From contig WAID01000001.1 in the NCBI GenBank assembly GCA_016584495.1, positions 1,984,001-2,048,000 on the forward strand: a stretch of DNA of 64,000 nt. Direction: 5' to 3'. Below, one piece after another: positions 11,269-24,225 of this stretch. The translations under genes and the position numbers were made by a program. This stretch comes from Celoporthe dispersa. Its lineage: Eukaryota > Ascomycota > Sordariomycetes > Diaporthales > Cryphonectriaceae. Position 1 is the first letter of the stretch. Every line of letters starts with the position of its first letter. The notes under the pieces are model-generated. The model made no database searches and was not told the origin of the DNA. It saw nothing but the letters and a program-made list of their open reading frames with translations.

Positions 11269-12711
11269 AGTCGAGAGGAGGAGGGCAAGGAGGAGGGTGG
11301 TTGCGGTTGTGAGGACTGCAGTAGGTGAAGCGAGGTGGGGACGACGGTGTTGAGCTCGAGAAGGCAGTTTGAACGGGCCCTTAGAGAGCTTTGTCTTGCA
11401 GGAGAAGTGTGAGATGGAGCAATCGATGTAATTCAGTCCTGGATTTATACTCGAAAGAGAGCGCTGATTATAGGAAGGGAGAGACAGTCGTGACGTTTGT
11501 TTAGTATGCGGATTTGCCTCTTCGGATCGACATGACAAATCCGCCAAGGGTCCAGGGACCACCTACACAAGCTACAGCACAGGGGTCTGGCTAGAGCTGT
11601 GGCGGGGCAGATGCAAGGCACACAGCACGTCACTGCACCCCGCGCCGTACACATTCCTCTTGTGAGCATCCCAACATGATCTTGGGCCCGTTTCAACTTC
11701 TGGTCATCTACACAATACATGTCAAATGTAGCCCTCGACATGCCTGCTCTATTAAATCCCTATATGCTCGAGAGGCTGATAGAAGCTTTAGCAGATCATG
11801 ATTGATACAAACAGTGTTCCAATCGTAATCAATATTGCCAAAGAGGGATTAGCCCTAGGACACTGGTTGCAGATGGGATAAATCGCCTTTTGGACCCTCC
11901 TCTGCCAAATAATGCCGCCACCGTGTCTGCCGCACCTTTGTATCCAGCTGCCTCGTCACCAGGTTCATCTCAGAGATCATTGTACAACCCCGGGTCAATT
12001 TGTCCTTGGGAGGTGAAAATTATCATTTAGCTAGCACTGGGGCCCTCGGAGGAATGGAAGTCTCATAGTCCTAGCAGCTGAAGATTTATAAGAGTTATGG
12101 TCCGACGGGCGAGTTTCTGCCAGGTATATACAATGTGATCTGATTACACTATCTGGGTCTAACGATGTATGTATTCGGTCAGGCGGAGAGAGACTCTCTC
12201 TCTGTTGTCGTAGTCAGAGACCTCGCACATGATGCGTTTGCTACACCATTTACATATTCAGTGGTATTATTGTCAGGTTTCTTGCGAAGGGAAGAGAAGA
12301 GCAAATTATTCGAATAAACAAGTAATTAATATTTCAAACCCTTTGAACAACTCGTTAACGAAGATCAGTTTGGCCTTAGCTGTCCTAGCTGGATCAAAAC
12401 TACTGAGGATTTGGATCATGTCAATACTCGTCTATGCTAAGCATTGCCTACAAAGAGCATTTGGTGATGCGAAGACTTAAAAAAGGGCTGGCAGTGCTCA
12501 TGTATTCCTGATCGTTTAATGTTTGGCTCCGCCTTTTCCCTTTATATTAAGGATCGGCTGTAAGTATTCTACTTATTTTAACTGATTAATGCTCAATCTA
12601 GTTTTTTATTGGCTTAAACAGCGCGAGTAAAAAGTATTATGATGCATCTACTAATCTTCCATGGCCAATTTCATGAACCCATTCTCCATCACCCCCCCCC
12701 CCCATTCCCGT
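11269..12711. other. Intergenic, AT-rich, no gene supported
   Basis: MsrA promoter side at the left. The rest (about 11.7-12.65 kb) is AT-rich with only short frames. It ends in a CT/poly-C stretch just after the NLR stop codon. Confidence 0.5.
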
Positions 12712-15700
12712 TTACCTCTGCCAGTCTTGCAGAGTCGGAACCAAGTCACAGTCTTGTTGCGTGTCAAAGTCCTCCATCCTGGGATCCTGCCTCAGCTCCA
12801 GCTCATTGACCACCACAGCGGTTGCGTTCACTTCTGTCCACTCGCCCAGCGCGGCACAGCTCAAATACACCACGGACGGCGGCTCCACCACCTCATCATA
12901 CCGTGACCCCAGCACCAGGATCGCGTTGGCGTCCGGTTCGGGCGCAGGAAAGAAGCGCACCGGCCGCGTGCGTGCGGATCGCGGCAGCACAACCCTGCCG
13001 CTTGGGCTTGAGACCGCACCCCTCTTCAAGGTTCCTCCTTCGCACCGCCCCCCCTCCTCTGTCGTCTGCAGCGGGATCTTGAACACGCGGAGTTCCTGGC
13101 AGCTGATGGAGACGAAAGCCGCCGAGTCGGTCCAAGTAACGGCAAAGGGCAAGCTTGGCAGTGCAAGGGCCGGAAAAGTTCCCAGCGGGATGACATGACG
13201 GTTGGGCAACGTCTCTCGGCCCGGAATACCCCTCTTCTTGATCGCAAGACGGACAGTAATCGCTTCAAGCTGAACGTGCGCGGTGGATCGCCTACTCTTG
13301 TCGCTCTCGTATCCTCTGGTGTCTCGCGGACGAGGGTCGATGGAGAAGCGGAGGACGAAGAGATAGTGACCACAGCAGGAGAAGCGGGTCTGGATACTAA
13401 TGACCGGTCCCTGGGACAGGGAGGATCTCGTTTCCGCCTTGCTCTTGTAGAGAGGAACCTTGTGGATAATGTACATGTTATCCTCCACACTCGCGAAGAG
13501 AATCTTGGTGCCGTCGAGGGGATACACCACCAGCCCGATCCGCGGGTGAATGACTGGGCTGGAATCATAGAGCAGCTCCTTGCTGACCTCGGGCAGGAAT
13601 CGAAAGACCACGTCGGAGGTACATCTGCCGCCCTCTGTCCCTTTTTCCTTCTCCACCGTCAGGTTCAGGCCGGGCTTAGCCAGGTTGACGGACAGGATGT
13701 CGAGGGTGACCTCTTGACCATTGCGCCACGTCCTTTCCCGGAGCTGGTGGCCTTTGTTGTTGCACCATCTTCCCTTTCCTATACACTCTGGACAAATGTT
13801 GAAGGAATCACCAGAAGCACATTTGGTGCACATGAGCCACGGCTTTGGCCAATCCATACCCAACCTGACATCGCGACTTGACGAGTGTCTGCACAGGTTA
13901 CAGCAGATGTGCAACGGCAAGCCGCCAGGGACGATCCACGGTTGGCCTGGAACTGCAGGTTTGGTGTCGGCATCAGACATGTTTGAGGACTCATCATCGG
14001 CATCCTCATGTAGAAAATTGTCGCTATCTGGAGCAGAGCGCGAGCCGCCGACGCCGCTATCTGATGAGTCTTTCGAGCTGGACGAAGCAGTATCCGTGCT
14101 CTCCGTGTCACTCTCTGTCTCTGTGCCATCGGGCCCGACGTCAGAGTGTTCCTTTTCGTCCGAAACCGAGTCGGCCGCAGCATCCTCCTCGCCCGCGAGT
14201 GACGATGTATCCGAGGACGAAGTCGATTCCGAGACGAGGAACTCGCAGGGCGAAGAGACACCGTCGGCCAGCTCGTCTCCTAGCTCATACGTCCCGGCAT
14301 CCTCAGTATCGGTGCTGCTTATGTCGGAATCATCGTCTGTGGCGCCCCTGGGTGCTTTGCCGCTCGTCCGGACGATCTCCTTTTCAGAAGCAAGCGCGGG
14401 CCGTGCCAGCCTCCGACGAGCTCGGACAATGTAGGGATACCGTATGCAAATATCTTCCCAATACGCAGTGTGCTGCTCGCCGCCAGCGGCTGTCATGTGG
14501 TCGTTTGACTTGAGTGCCCACGATCCGCCTGGCTGTCGTTCAAACTCTGCAGACCCGATCCTTACAAACTTGCCGTGCTGGATAGCCGACACGGGAAAGC
14601 ACTTCATGCTCGACCACCGAGATGGGCACAAGGGGAAGGTTGTCGAGCGGGCTGGATCGTAAAGATCCCAGTTGATGAGGGCTGGATCCACGGTCAAGGG
14701 GACCGGCTCGGAATTATACCGGATCGGCTCCCGCCTGATGCCCCCAATCATCCAATCTTCCCGGTGGAAGCTAATGTATCTCCTGTATTGGCTTGTCAGA
14801 TAAGTGTCGCCGACTGAGCATCTCATATAAAAAGAGGAAGAAGACTAAGACTGTGAACTGTTGAGGACGTACTCTTTTGTGGACTCGATTGTCCACACCG
14901 CCACGCGTCTTCCGTCCTCACTCACGGTATCATAGCAGTGTCGGGGTGCCTTTGCAGACCAGTTGACTGGTACGAGAAGAAAGCTTGGGTTCACCTCCAC
15001 GTCGTGGTGCACAGAGAGAAAGTGCTCCGGTCCCAGGGCCCCGAAGAAGCAGCGCTCGATCTCCCCGTTCATGTGAGAGGTGATGCCGAGCTGCAGAAGC
15101 CAGCTCCACTCGGCGATGAAGGCTTCGTACTGGCGACAGAGGTCGGTGCCGGCGGCGCACTGGCGGAACCACTCAGGTATGTTCCGCTTGGTCAGTCGGC
15201 GGTCACCCGCGGAATCAGCGTCCAGGTTGTGGATGAAATGACCAGGCACGAAGAGGCTCTGAACCTGGATGGCAGTCAGAAACTGCCGCGATCGCATGAA
15301 GCACTTGAGCTCCTTGCAGATGCCATCACCCGGGCCCAGGTCGTCAAAGTGGCGATACCAGTACTTGGCCGCGTACCGCAAGAAGCTGTGTGAGTCGACG
15401 GGCGTGGGCGCATCCCCGGAGGTGAAGAAGTCTGAGGCTGAGCGCTTTTCCAAGAGTTGGCCGTACCGGTCCTGGCTGAGATATCTCAGGCACGAGTCGG
15501 CTATAATGTGCTTCTGGATCATGGCTCGGAGCAGCAATGCGTTGTGATGCTGGTCGGACTCGGAGGATGCCAGTGAATGCAAAAATTCCGCCACAGAGGC
15601 ATGCATCAGGCGGAAGAAGCCCTCGTCTGGGTTTGCTTTGTTTGGCACAAACTCAACGAGCGGCTCACACCTGTGCCGTATCCTATCGAGAGGGACCAGG

Positions 15701-18027
15701 CTCGTAAGATCGGCACACCTGCCATCCTCGAGGGTGTGGTGTCGTAACATGGAAATGGACAGGGCCTCCTGAAGCTCGCGAGCAAAGAGCGGGCGGCGGG
15801 CGAGGACGACCAGGGATAAGATGCCCCTGTCGGTGTCAGGTTAGCAGGTCAGAGATACCATTGACTAGAACCGGGACGGTGACTCAAAACAATGGATGTA
15901 ACTTGCTTTGAAAGCTCCTGGTTGTTATCCTCCATGTCCTTCTGGTCTTGCTCGTGGAGTTCCGCCAACCGGGCCTCGTAGTGCTTTTTTCAAGTCGCTC
16001 GGCAGGCCGCGCATGACTTTTTCAATCAGGTCTGCGTCTTGGTGGCAGTCTCTCAGGCTCTTGAGGCTAGTGTAGGCCCAACGGAAGTTGGGCCCCGCCT
16101 TGAAGAGGAAGCTTCTGAGCAGAGTCATCCTGTCGAGCGGCTTCTCTAATCGGTCCATGATGGTCGTGATGTTGGCCTTGGCGTACTCGGAGACGTCCTC
16201 TTCCACCTTGGATGAGTCTAGGGGCAACTCTTCTGCTTCGAGTCTCCGCATCCAGTCGCACACGTGGTCAATCTTTAGGCTGCTGCACCATACTCGAACT
16301 CGACCTGGGCGAGACCGTGCCAGACTGCACACAAACTCCAAGACCGACCAAAGCTCTTCTTGGGGATTCGCCTTCGGGAGGCTGCGACCCTGTTCAGGAA
16401 CCTCGTTCAGCCCGTCGAACAAGAAGGATACCTGTGAGCACTGGTCGACCAGGCTCTCCATTATTCTCTGCAGCCGTTCTCTCTCGTGGCTGATGCGTCT
16501 GTCGTTCCACAGCGCCAATGTGGCCCTGTCAATACCGTTGTTCTCCCAGCGCATCACATGCCACGCAAGCTGGAGCGCCAACACCGAGTACATTTGACAT
16601 TCGAGTATGTCCCCCTCGTCCAATAGGAAAAGGTAGATGGCGGCAGCCCCGATGTTGTAGTTGTCCGTCTCGAGCATGTCTTGAATAGCGGCGGAGCAGA
16701 GCACCGTCTTGCCTGTGCCGCTCGGCGCCGTGACCCAGAGGAGGCCGCCTTCTTTTTTCCATCTCTTGAAGCCACCAGAAGCCTCGGAGCCTATGAGGAA
16801 CCAGTTGCACGTCCCCTTGAAGCGGTGCTTGCGATTCCTTTCATGGAGGGCTTCATTCAGGCTGTACCGATCGGGGCCTGCGCGCGTCTCGAGCCAGTCG
16901 GTTAAACCTTTTGTATCGGTGGTTTTTGTCGAAGTGGCGGCTTGAATGCGTGTGAGGAACCGGACGTAGCCGTCGTCTCGGCTGCTAAAGCGGCCGATAT
17001 TTTCATGTGTGACACGCCCCAGGTGGACGGTCCGCTCGTGTCCCATATGGAGGAAACCCGTAGTTCCCGGAACAGCCTGGCACATTTGTCAACAGCAGGC
17101 ATTTGAATAGGCACAAAGAGGTGGCCTTGCCTGTGCGCCCTTTTCCGCCGCCCATCACGCTTGCACATGATGAGCTAATATTGAACTTGTGAGCGATCCC
17201 TCTGAACCCGCTCGCAAGCTCAGACAGCATGCTGCTCCAGAGCTTGTAGCGCTTCTTGCCCAGCTTCGTGACCGAGTTACTGGGGAACCCGTCACTACCA
17301 AGGCCATGATGCGGCGTGTCGAGAAAGTAAACGTGTCTGGTACGCAGGATAATTCTCCCGAAATCGGTCTGGTTGAGCTGGCAATAACACAAGGCCTATT
17401 TCATGCGAACCAAATAAATAAAAAAAAACCCAGGGCGGTTGGGTGAGTACGAGATCAGGTGGATACGTAAGTTGGGGGCTATGGAACATACACTCTTGAT
17501 GACAAGTCCACCAACGCCCCGGCCGACAAAGGTAATAAAAGAATTGGTCTACTATGCAGGTTAGCTAGGTGGACTCCGTGACTTGTGCACGGATTAGAAA
17601 AGCAAAAGAAAGAATGGAAATAAATAAAAAGTCGACGTGCTTTCTTTATAGTGATGTCGTCGGCTAGATCTGAGCACAGGGTCTCGGCGTGATTCAGCAC
17701 CTTTCCTTCATCGCCGCTTTCTCGCACTTGTGGACGCAAAGCGGACTTGGATGAGGTATAACCAAAGCAGAGGATCCGAGTCCGGGGCATGTCCCTTCCT
17801 AGAAAGTCTGCGGGCCAGAATGACCCGTCGTCGCCCATCCAGTCTGTTATGGCACCGCCGTGGAGTCCGTGTACCAGAACGATGTCGTGTTCATGTTCAG
17901 TTGGCAAGCTGCCATCCCTTGGCCACATGACCTTGAGCCCTTCAAAGTCCTCCCTTCGGACGTCTCTCGGGCTGTGCGAACGGCGTTCTCTCGCCACGGG
18001 CCATGACGCTGTCCTTAGAGGAGTCAT
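12712..18027 (-). CDS. NLR-like STAND protein: alpha/beta-hydrolase, NACHT NTPase, winged-helix region, ZZ-type zinc finger, propeller-like C-terminus
   Basis: About 1650 aa from ATG 18027. Exons (complement): 18027 to about 17646; about 17550-17492; 17395-15903; 15826-14873; 14821-12712. N-terminus: hydrolase fold (IVLVHGLHGG, RILCFGY, FLDTPHHG). NACHT: P-loop VTAPSGTGKT, Walker B VSFLFDGLNE, then LARRPLFARELQEALSI typical of the region after NACHT. C-terminal 700 aa: an Asp/Ser-rich linker, a Cys-rich ZZ-type finger (HICCNLC to the CNNKGHQL end), and beta-rich sequence. Such fungal NLRs act in allorecognition or cell death. The second exon reads GRGVGG where the family has the GHSLGG nucleophile elbow. 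Frame shifts are needed at 17069-17070 and at the A6 run 15985-15990, and two junctions (first intron and 15826/15903) do not match in phase, so exact exons are uncertain. Confidence 0.8.
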
Positions 18028-18725
18028 GGCGGACCCCGAGCATAGAGTCAAGCAGACATGCAGATGTAGAAAGGGGGTGAGGGGTGGGGGGGGAGAGGGG
18101 CCGGCGTCTTGATGAATTTACACAAAAGGACTGCCAAAGAGAGCGCGCCGGTCAGCGTTATGGTCTGAAGCGAAAATAAAGGGCTCTGGGAGGAGAATTG
18201 GGCACGTACTTGCGCTTATCCTCGACACTCGCTCGCTAAATGCATATTGAGCTGCGTCTTCTCAAGGGGAATCATTATGCGGTTAAGAAACACCGGAAGC
18301 CGCGCGACAATCAATAAGCCATGACGCATTGCTGCTACTTTCTTTTTCTCTTTTGCTCAGCAGGGTTACATTCCGAGTGTCTTTCGGTGAGGATGCAGAT
18401 TCGGCTTTCCGCCCCCAACTTACCAGTTGTTGTGTGATGGTGCGCCACTATCCATTCGTGACGACGGACTTGTGCATGTTGGTCTTGCTTGGCAGTGCTC
18501 AGCCGGGCGACCAGCGTGGCACTGCAAATGAGGCTGCGATGATCCATCTGGCTGCCGGGTTTCCCGCGCTCAAGTCCCAATAGCGGCCAGACCCTGCCAT
18601 GTATATGCATTGGTGTGCCATGATCGCAGACACCTGTGCAAAACAATGCTTCACCACCTCTCGCCGCGGCTGTAAATATTGCATCGAGTCGCCATTTCTG
18701 CCGCCTCGTCCCTGCGCCCAAAAAC
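18028..18725. promoter_or_regulatory. Shared divergent promoter region
   Basis: About 700 bp separate the start codons of the minus-strand NLR gene and the plus-strand stand-alone hydrolase. The region holds no supportable ORF. Head-to-head arrangement suggests the two are co-expressed; no specific motif could be assigned. Confidence 0.45.
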
Positions 18726-20098
18726 ATGTTCGATCGCATTCTTTCCAAATCGCGCCGCAAGGTCTCTCCCAGCCCGAACGCAGACATGGAGCCCGAGCAG
18801 TCAAGGGAGGCCATGGAAGAAGTCAAGCACTTTGAGCCTGAGGTGAGACACCATGCATAGGACGCCCCCGGGGATCAACCACCATACTGACAGCCTCTTT
18901 TGCAGCCTGGCAGCATCGGATTATTCTCGCTGTACTCGCCAAGTGACCCGACAAGGCCCTCGGCGGCCCCTATTGTGCCGCAAGTTGAGTTCGTCTTCAC
19001 CCGGGAGACTCGTTCTTGTCAACAGGATGCAACTGATACTGTGCCCAGCGTGGTCGTTGTACACGGCCTAGGTGGACACCCCATCACGACATGGACGTCG
19101 AAACAAGACGGAACGGTGTGGATCAGGGATCTCCTCCCGCAAGTGGGTGGGTTCCGCAGGGCCCGCGTCCTCTCGTTTGGCTATGATGCGACGGCCTTTT
19201 TGCGCCCTCTTGAGAAGCAGACCAGGGAATCGACCTTTCAGTTTGCAGAGTCGCTGCTAGACTCGCTTGCGGATCGTCGGCTCGACGCCGAGGTAGGTCG
19301 CCCGCTCGCCCGGGGACGTCAGCGCGGCACGGGCTGTCGGAGCCTTTCTGCTGACCAGGCGGGGGCCCCCACTAGGCCAAGACTCGCCCTATCGTGTTTA
19401 TTGGACACTCGCTCGGCGGCATTGTGATCAAGTCGGTATGTGGCATACCAACTTCCTCTCGGCTTGCAACGAAGAGAACAAGTGCTGACGGTCAGGCGTG
19501 TAGGCCCTACGCCACGCGCAGCTGCTCGAGGACCAGTTTGGCGATATTCTCAAGTCCACCAAGGCCATTGTGTTTTTCGGCACGCCTCACCAGGGTGCGG
19601 ACATTGCGGCCTGGGCGACACTGCTGGGCAAGATCGGAAAATACGTCGGGGTGCGGGGGACCGAGGTGCTCAAGGACCTGAAACGGTGGTCGGATCCCCT
19701 GGTACAGCTGACGAAGCAGTTCAAAGAGTTCCCAAGACGCTTCAACATCCAGATCACGTCCTTTTACGAGACGCAGGCCATCTTGGGCCAGATGGTGGGT
19801 GGCAAGACTCTCTCTCTCGCTCGTTCCCTCCGCAGCCCTGTCCAGTCCGCTAATTCACACGTGCAAAAACGGAATCTGGCAGATCGTCCCCGAGGCTTCT
19901 GCCTGTATGAGCATCCCGGAGGAGAGATCAAAGGCCTTGCAGGCAGACCATGAGACCATGTGCAAGTTCTCGCGGGCGGACTCGCTGTGGCACAACAATG
20001 TCCAGTTCCGGTTCCAGGCGGTCGCGATGGAGATGGGCATCTGGGAGGAGGTGCAGCACCCGCAGGCCGGGAGCGATGACGTAGGGGAATTCGAGTAG
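18726..20098 (+). CDS. Stand-alone alpha/beta-hydrolase of the NLR N-terminal (DUF676/SERAC1-like) family
   Basis: Join 18726-18842, 18906-19292, 19376-19435, 19504-19794, 19883-20098; 356 aa, all junctions in phase. Core motifs: VVVVHGLGGHPITTW (oxyanion-loop strand), RVLSFGYDA, FIGHSLGGIVIKSA (nucleophile elbow with intact Ser), IVFFGTPHQGAD, and ADHETMCKF, which supplies the probable catalytic His. This is the same domain found at the N-terminus of many fungal NLRs, here without NACHT. It is divergent to, and about 700 bp from, the NLR whose hydrolase carries GRGVGG instead. Likely a lipid esterase or cell-death executioner; substrate unknown. Confidence 0.87.
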
Positions 20099-20640
20099 AG
20101 CCGTGCCGGTGTGCGACAAGGGAATGATAGCCTGGTGATGCAATGAGTGCACTTCTTTCATCGCCATCTCGTTTCCAGGGCTCATAAGGCTCTGTGTGGG
20201 TGCGTGTGGGTGTGCGTGTGTGTGTGGTGGTGTCTTTAGGGATGATGCGACGCCGGCACGCGTTGTCACCTTTCCATGTAACCAGCGAACCGCTAGTGCT
20301 CACCGTGCTGCGTGCTGACCACCCACCACCCAAAGGAGGAGTCCACACATCGTTTGTGAGGCTTTGCGGCGTGTGCTGCGTTTATTCGATACGGCGGGAC
20401 AGGATACAAATCGAGGTGGAAAGCAAGGATCTATATAACAGAGAAAGAAGCAGATGAAAAGCAAAGGAAAGGAAAGGAAAGGAAAGGAAGGGGAAAAAAA
20501 AGGAAGGGAAAAACAAAGGGAAAAGGAAAGAAGGAAGAGAGAAGAACTATACTTGAAGCCTTCTTCATCATATCTACCCAGCTCGCCGCCACCGCCGCCC
20601 ACCATGTCCCTGCCCCGCACCAACAGTGCCAGAGCAAAGG
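20099..20640. other. Intergenic with GT tract and GGAAA pentamer tract
   Basis: Contains a short GT-rich run (about 20195-20230) and a purine tract of repeated GGAAA units at about 20464-20530. Probably the promoter and leader of the downstream AAA ATPase gene. Confidence 0.5.
20464..20530 (+). repeat. GGAAA-type purine repeat
   Basis: Five or more near-identical GGAAA units degrade into a general A/G tract; about 110 bp upstream of the AAA ATPase start. Confidence 0.7.
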
Positions 20641-23600
20641 ATGCCTTCGACAGGTTCGAGTTCCAGAATGTTGTCAAGGGAGACAATGCCAGACGAGGTG
20701 ATCAGGGACCTCCAGGAGAGGTTCGGATCGGATATAGCAGCCGGTCAGTCTGCTTGGTCTCTCCTCTCGTGCCCCTCTTGTCAGGTGTAGGCTCATCCGG
20801 TCCATGTCTCTCCCAGCCGTCGAGTCGTACGAAAGCGAGCACAGAAAGACAGGCAAAGAGGCCGAGCCGCAGACGAATCAAGAAGCTGAGGAAGGGCAAC
20901 ACCCCGAAGGGCCCGCCGATTCCGCCGGTCGGCGCATGTTTTGCTACCGAGACCAGTTGTTTGTCTTGCCCGTCTCCTCTCTCTCTCTCTCACGTGCCGG
21001 GGCACATGCACTGACACCCGCCAGCTATGACAAGTATGCGAGCCCCTTTCAACAAAAACACAGGACCTTGTGCACCCTGCAGCTCCTCTAACCTGACGCC
21101 AGGAGCTCCCGTAAATGGGTCTACAAGCGTGCGGTAAAAAAGTCCAACAACTCGAGCAAGTTTCGTCGCTACGTGCTCCTAGTCAGACGCGTGTACTCTC
21201 CAGGCAGCCATCTGTTCTCCCACACCGTCGTCGAAGTGAGAGGCAACTACCTCCGTGACTTCTTACGCAAGATTTTTCGGGGTTCGGTTGGTTTTTCCTT
21301 GACAGAAACCGACACCGAGGTCAGTGGTCATAAGATGAACCCCCCCCCAAAAAAAAAAAAGGAAGAAGAGAGGAGTCAGAAAGGATAAGAATAATAAGAA
21401 AGGCTGTTAACACGGGGACTCGAACCTAGCTCGAGGGCGATGCTGTGCATTTCCTGTTTTGGGCGAGACCTGAGCTCGCCCTGCTCCAGAAACACCTTGC
21501 GGGGCAGCAAGAACCCAGCCCAGACGACAGCCAAGCCCTCTTTGAGATCCAGGCGGCCCTGCGCTTCATCGCTGAAGAATGGGGCTACATGATCAACATC
21601 TTGCAGTCCACCCTGCCAGAGGAGATTGCCTTTGAGTACCTCTGGGCCATCCTCCCCCCGACTCACTTGTCGTCAACTCGGACAGCATGAACAGCAAGCG
21701 GATTTATCGCCTGCGCAGCCACAAGCAGCAGCAGACACAGGCAGGAATCGTATTGGAGCTTGCCCTGGAGCACGCCGATTTTAACCACAAGAAGCTAGGC
21801 TCCGTCCACACATCGTCCAGCATACCGGCATATGGAGGGCTCGTCGCGATCCACGATCTGCCGGTCGTGCCCCTTGGCTTCTACCCGAGTCCCGAGGCCC
21901 TCAAGGCCGAGATTCTGGAGCGCACCTCGATGCAGCTCAAGTTCTACCAAGACAAGCGCCCCAAAGTGCAGCAGCACAGCCGGCCAGACAATAGCGGGAT
22001 CGGCCTGATTGCGGCGGGCAGTGCCATACGGCGGTTCAATGTATGTAGGAAACCCAATCCGGACCCGTTTCGTGCCCAAACGCGAGCTCACTGTATCATG
22101 TACCAATTACCCAGTTTCGTGGCCGCCTTATTGTGGACCTCGAAACGCTCTCTCGTGACGACCCAGACAATGTGCTTTTGCCCAGGTTGACAGCGTTCCG
22201 GGCCAGCAAGGGAATCCGGTTCTCGGACCTGGAGGACGCGTCCAAGGTAAGTCAGAATGGTGGCACCGGGAAAATGAAAGGCAGAAGCAAGACACGTGCT
22301 GATCAGCACATGATAATCTGGGCAGGATGACATACAAAACAGTGTGCTGCAGCGCCTCCTAGAAGCCGAACCAGCCCATGCAGATCAGGCACTGGAGGCC
22401 CCGGAAAGGGACCTCAGACTTGGACACAGACCATGGGACTCGGACTCGTCGCTAGCTTATTCGGACACGGACTCGGATTCCGAGAACGCCGACATTAGGA
22501 AGGGCAGCCTGCGCGTGGTGGAAGCCGTCGCTAGATTGACGCTGGAGCAGAAGCTCCTGTTTCCCGGACGTGTATATGGCTACAGCCTAGGAGACGAGAC
22601 GTGGGGTGAGTGGTGTGCAACAAGACTGGCCCCTTGGCAAACGCGCTGACACGCCCTGACTACCCCGAGCACAGGCGCGTTTTCTGTCGACCGCATCACC
22701 GACATCGAGTGGAACAAGGACATTTTGAGCTCGCTCGTGATGGAGGGGGACATGAAGCAGACCCTGTTCGGACTCGTTGAAACACACGTGCGGGAAACGT
22801 CTGGCTTTGACGACTTTGTCAAGGGCAAGGGGAAAGGACTCGTTGGTCTCTTGTCCGGGCCGCCCGGCGCGGGCAAGACGCTCACGGCCGAGGCCATTGC
22901 CGAAGAGGCCCACATGCCGCTCTACATGGTGTCGAGCGGATCTCTCGGGTCCAGCGCCACCTCGGTAGGCGACAGCCTCTCGCGCGTCCTGCGGCTTGGG
23001 AACCACTGGAAGGCGGTCGTGCTGCTGGACGAGGCGGACGTGTTCCTGGCACGACGCTCGCTGCAGGACCTGGAGAGGAACGCGATCGTGTCTGTGTTCT
23101 TGCGTGAGCTCGAGTACTACCCGGGCATCCTGCTGCTGACGACCAACTTGCCCGACATCCTAGATGAGGCGTTTGAGAGTAGGTTGTCTCGGGATGTTCC
23201 GACTTGGATGACGAGACGGCTGCTGATGGATGATTAAAACACCCTAGGCCGCATTCACTTTTTTCATCACTACACAAAGCTGGACGAGGCCGGCCGAGAG
23301 ACGGTCTGGCGAAACTTTGCTCGAGGCGTGGCGGGGGTTGCGGTAGATATTGACGACGCGGGCTACAAGAAGATTCGGCAGCTCGATCTCAACGGCAGAC
23401 AGGTAGGCCCTGACATTTCGACTGCTACAGTCCCGTGACGACGCCGGATGGCTAACACAAGAGCAACACGCTACAGATCAAGAACGTGATGAGCATCTCG
23501 GTGAAACTCGCGATATCAAAGCGTGAGGATGTACTGAGTGCGGAAAGGATCATCCTGACGGCTCGAACGCTGCAAAGAAACAGAGAAGCCCACCGCGAGG

Positions 23601-23731
23601 CAGACAAGACGCCGATCGCAGCCCCGGTCCCCAAGCCCAAAGCAAAGCCGCTTCACCTGGCGGGTGAACGGGCAGCGAGAGGAGTAGCCTCTGTCCCTCT
23701 GGTCGGTGTCGAGACGGAAAGGACTGAATAA
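20641..23731 (+). CDS. Fungal AAA+ ATPase with N-terminal DUF7025-type region
   Basis: Nine exons: 20641-20743, 20817-21033, 21103-21319, 21430-22040, 22115-22246, 22326-22605, 22675-23178, 23248-23402, 23477-23731; about 824 aa once one missing C is allowed in the C6 run at 21654-21659. Start could also be 20668 or 20686. The middle of exon 2 (CT-rich, about 20953-21024) may be an in-phase retained intron. N-terminal half: WVYKRAV, YVLLVRR and WAILPP(D)SLVV blocks as in fungal DUF7025 ATPases, then an acidic linker. AAA domain: Walker A GPPGAGKT, Walker B VVLLDEADVFL, sensor LLLTTN, and ESRIHFFHHY downstream. C-terminal helical lid and basic tail. Cellular role in this family is poorly known. 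Confidence 0.85.
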
Positions 23732-24225
23732 TGGTGGGGTGTCATGTGCTGTTCAGGAAAAGAGGTTGGCGTTATGTCTGAAAATTGCAGAAACCGCCAT
23801 TAATCATACTCGAGACGCTGTCGGTATGATAATTGCCCAAGAGTAAGCAATCAAACAGCGAGGGCATTAAGAACTCCTCTAATAGGATTATCGCCTTTGG
23901 TAGCTAGTACATATCGAAGTACATCCTTCCTCACGCCAGTTGCTATCGAGACGGAGAAACTGGCAAGAGGATTAAACAAAAATGAGCAGCATAATTCCGC
24001 ACGCACGTGCTCTTGAAAGAGATGACAACCAGCCGTAGTATGCATATTAGTATAACACCTCCGCCAGCGGAACAGAACATGCGATTAAAGAGTTCGCGGG
24101 GTTCGCCTCGATAAGCATATATATTACGCTGCAAGGGACCCGGTCCAGTTGGAAAATCGCCTCCACTCACTGCCCCTGCCTTTGTCTTGCTGCCCGCCCC
24201 TTTTCGTTGCTTGGGTCTCGCAGTG
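23732..24225. other. Intergenic between the two ATPase genes
   Basis: About 490 bp, moderately AT-rich, no ORF supported. It carries the promoter of the NSF-like gene. Confidence 0.5.

Noticed and set aside
10927..11562. N-terminal extension of MsrA to the upstream start at 11562
   Set aside because: The added 98 residues are low complexity without the features of a presequence; the ATG at 11268 gives a normal-length enzyme.
12709..14826. The C-terminal 700 residues of the NLR as a separate gene starting at 14826
   Set aside because: A 51-bp intron (GTACGT donor at 14872, ATGAG acceptor ending at 14822) joins it in frame to the preceding exon, and no promoter space is available.
21401..21436. 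A T-arm-like sequence (GGTTCGAGTCCCCGTG on the minus strand) suggesting a tRNA
   Set aside because: The stem does not pair properly, no acceptor or anticodon arms fit, and the stretch is the end of an intron plus the start of an exon in the AAA ATPase gene.
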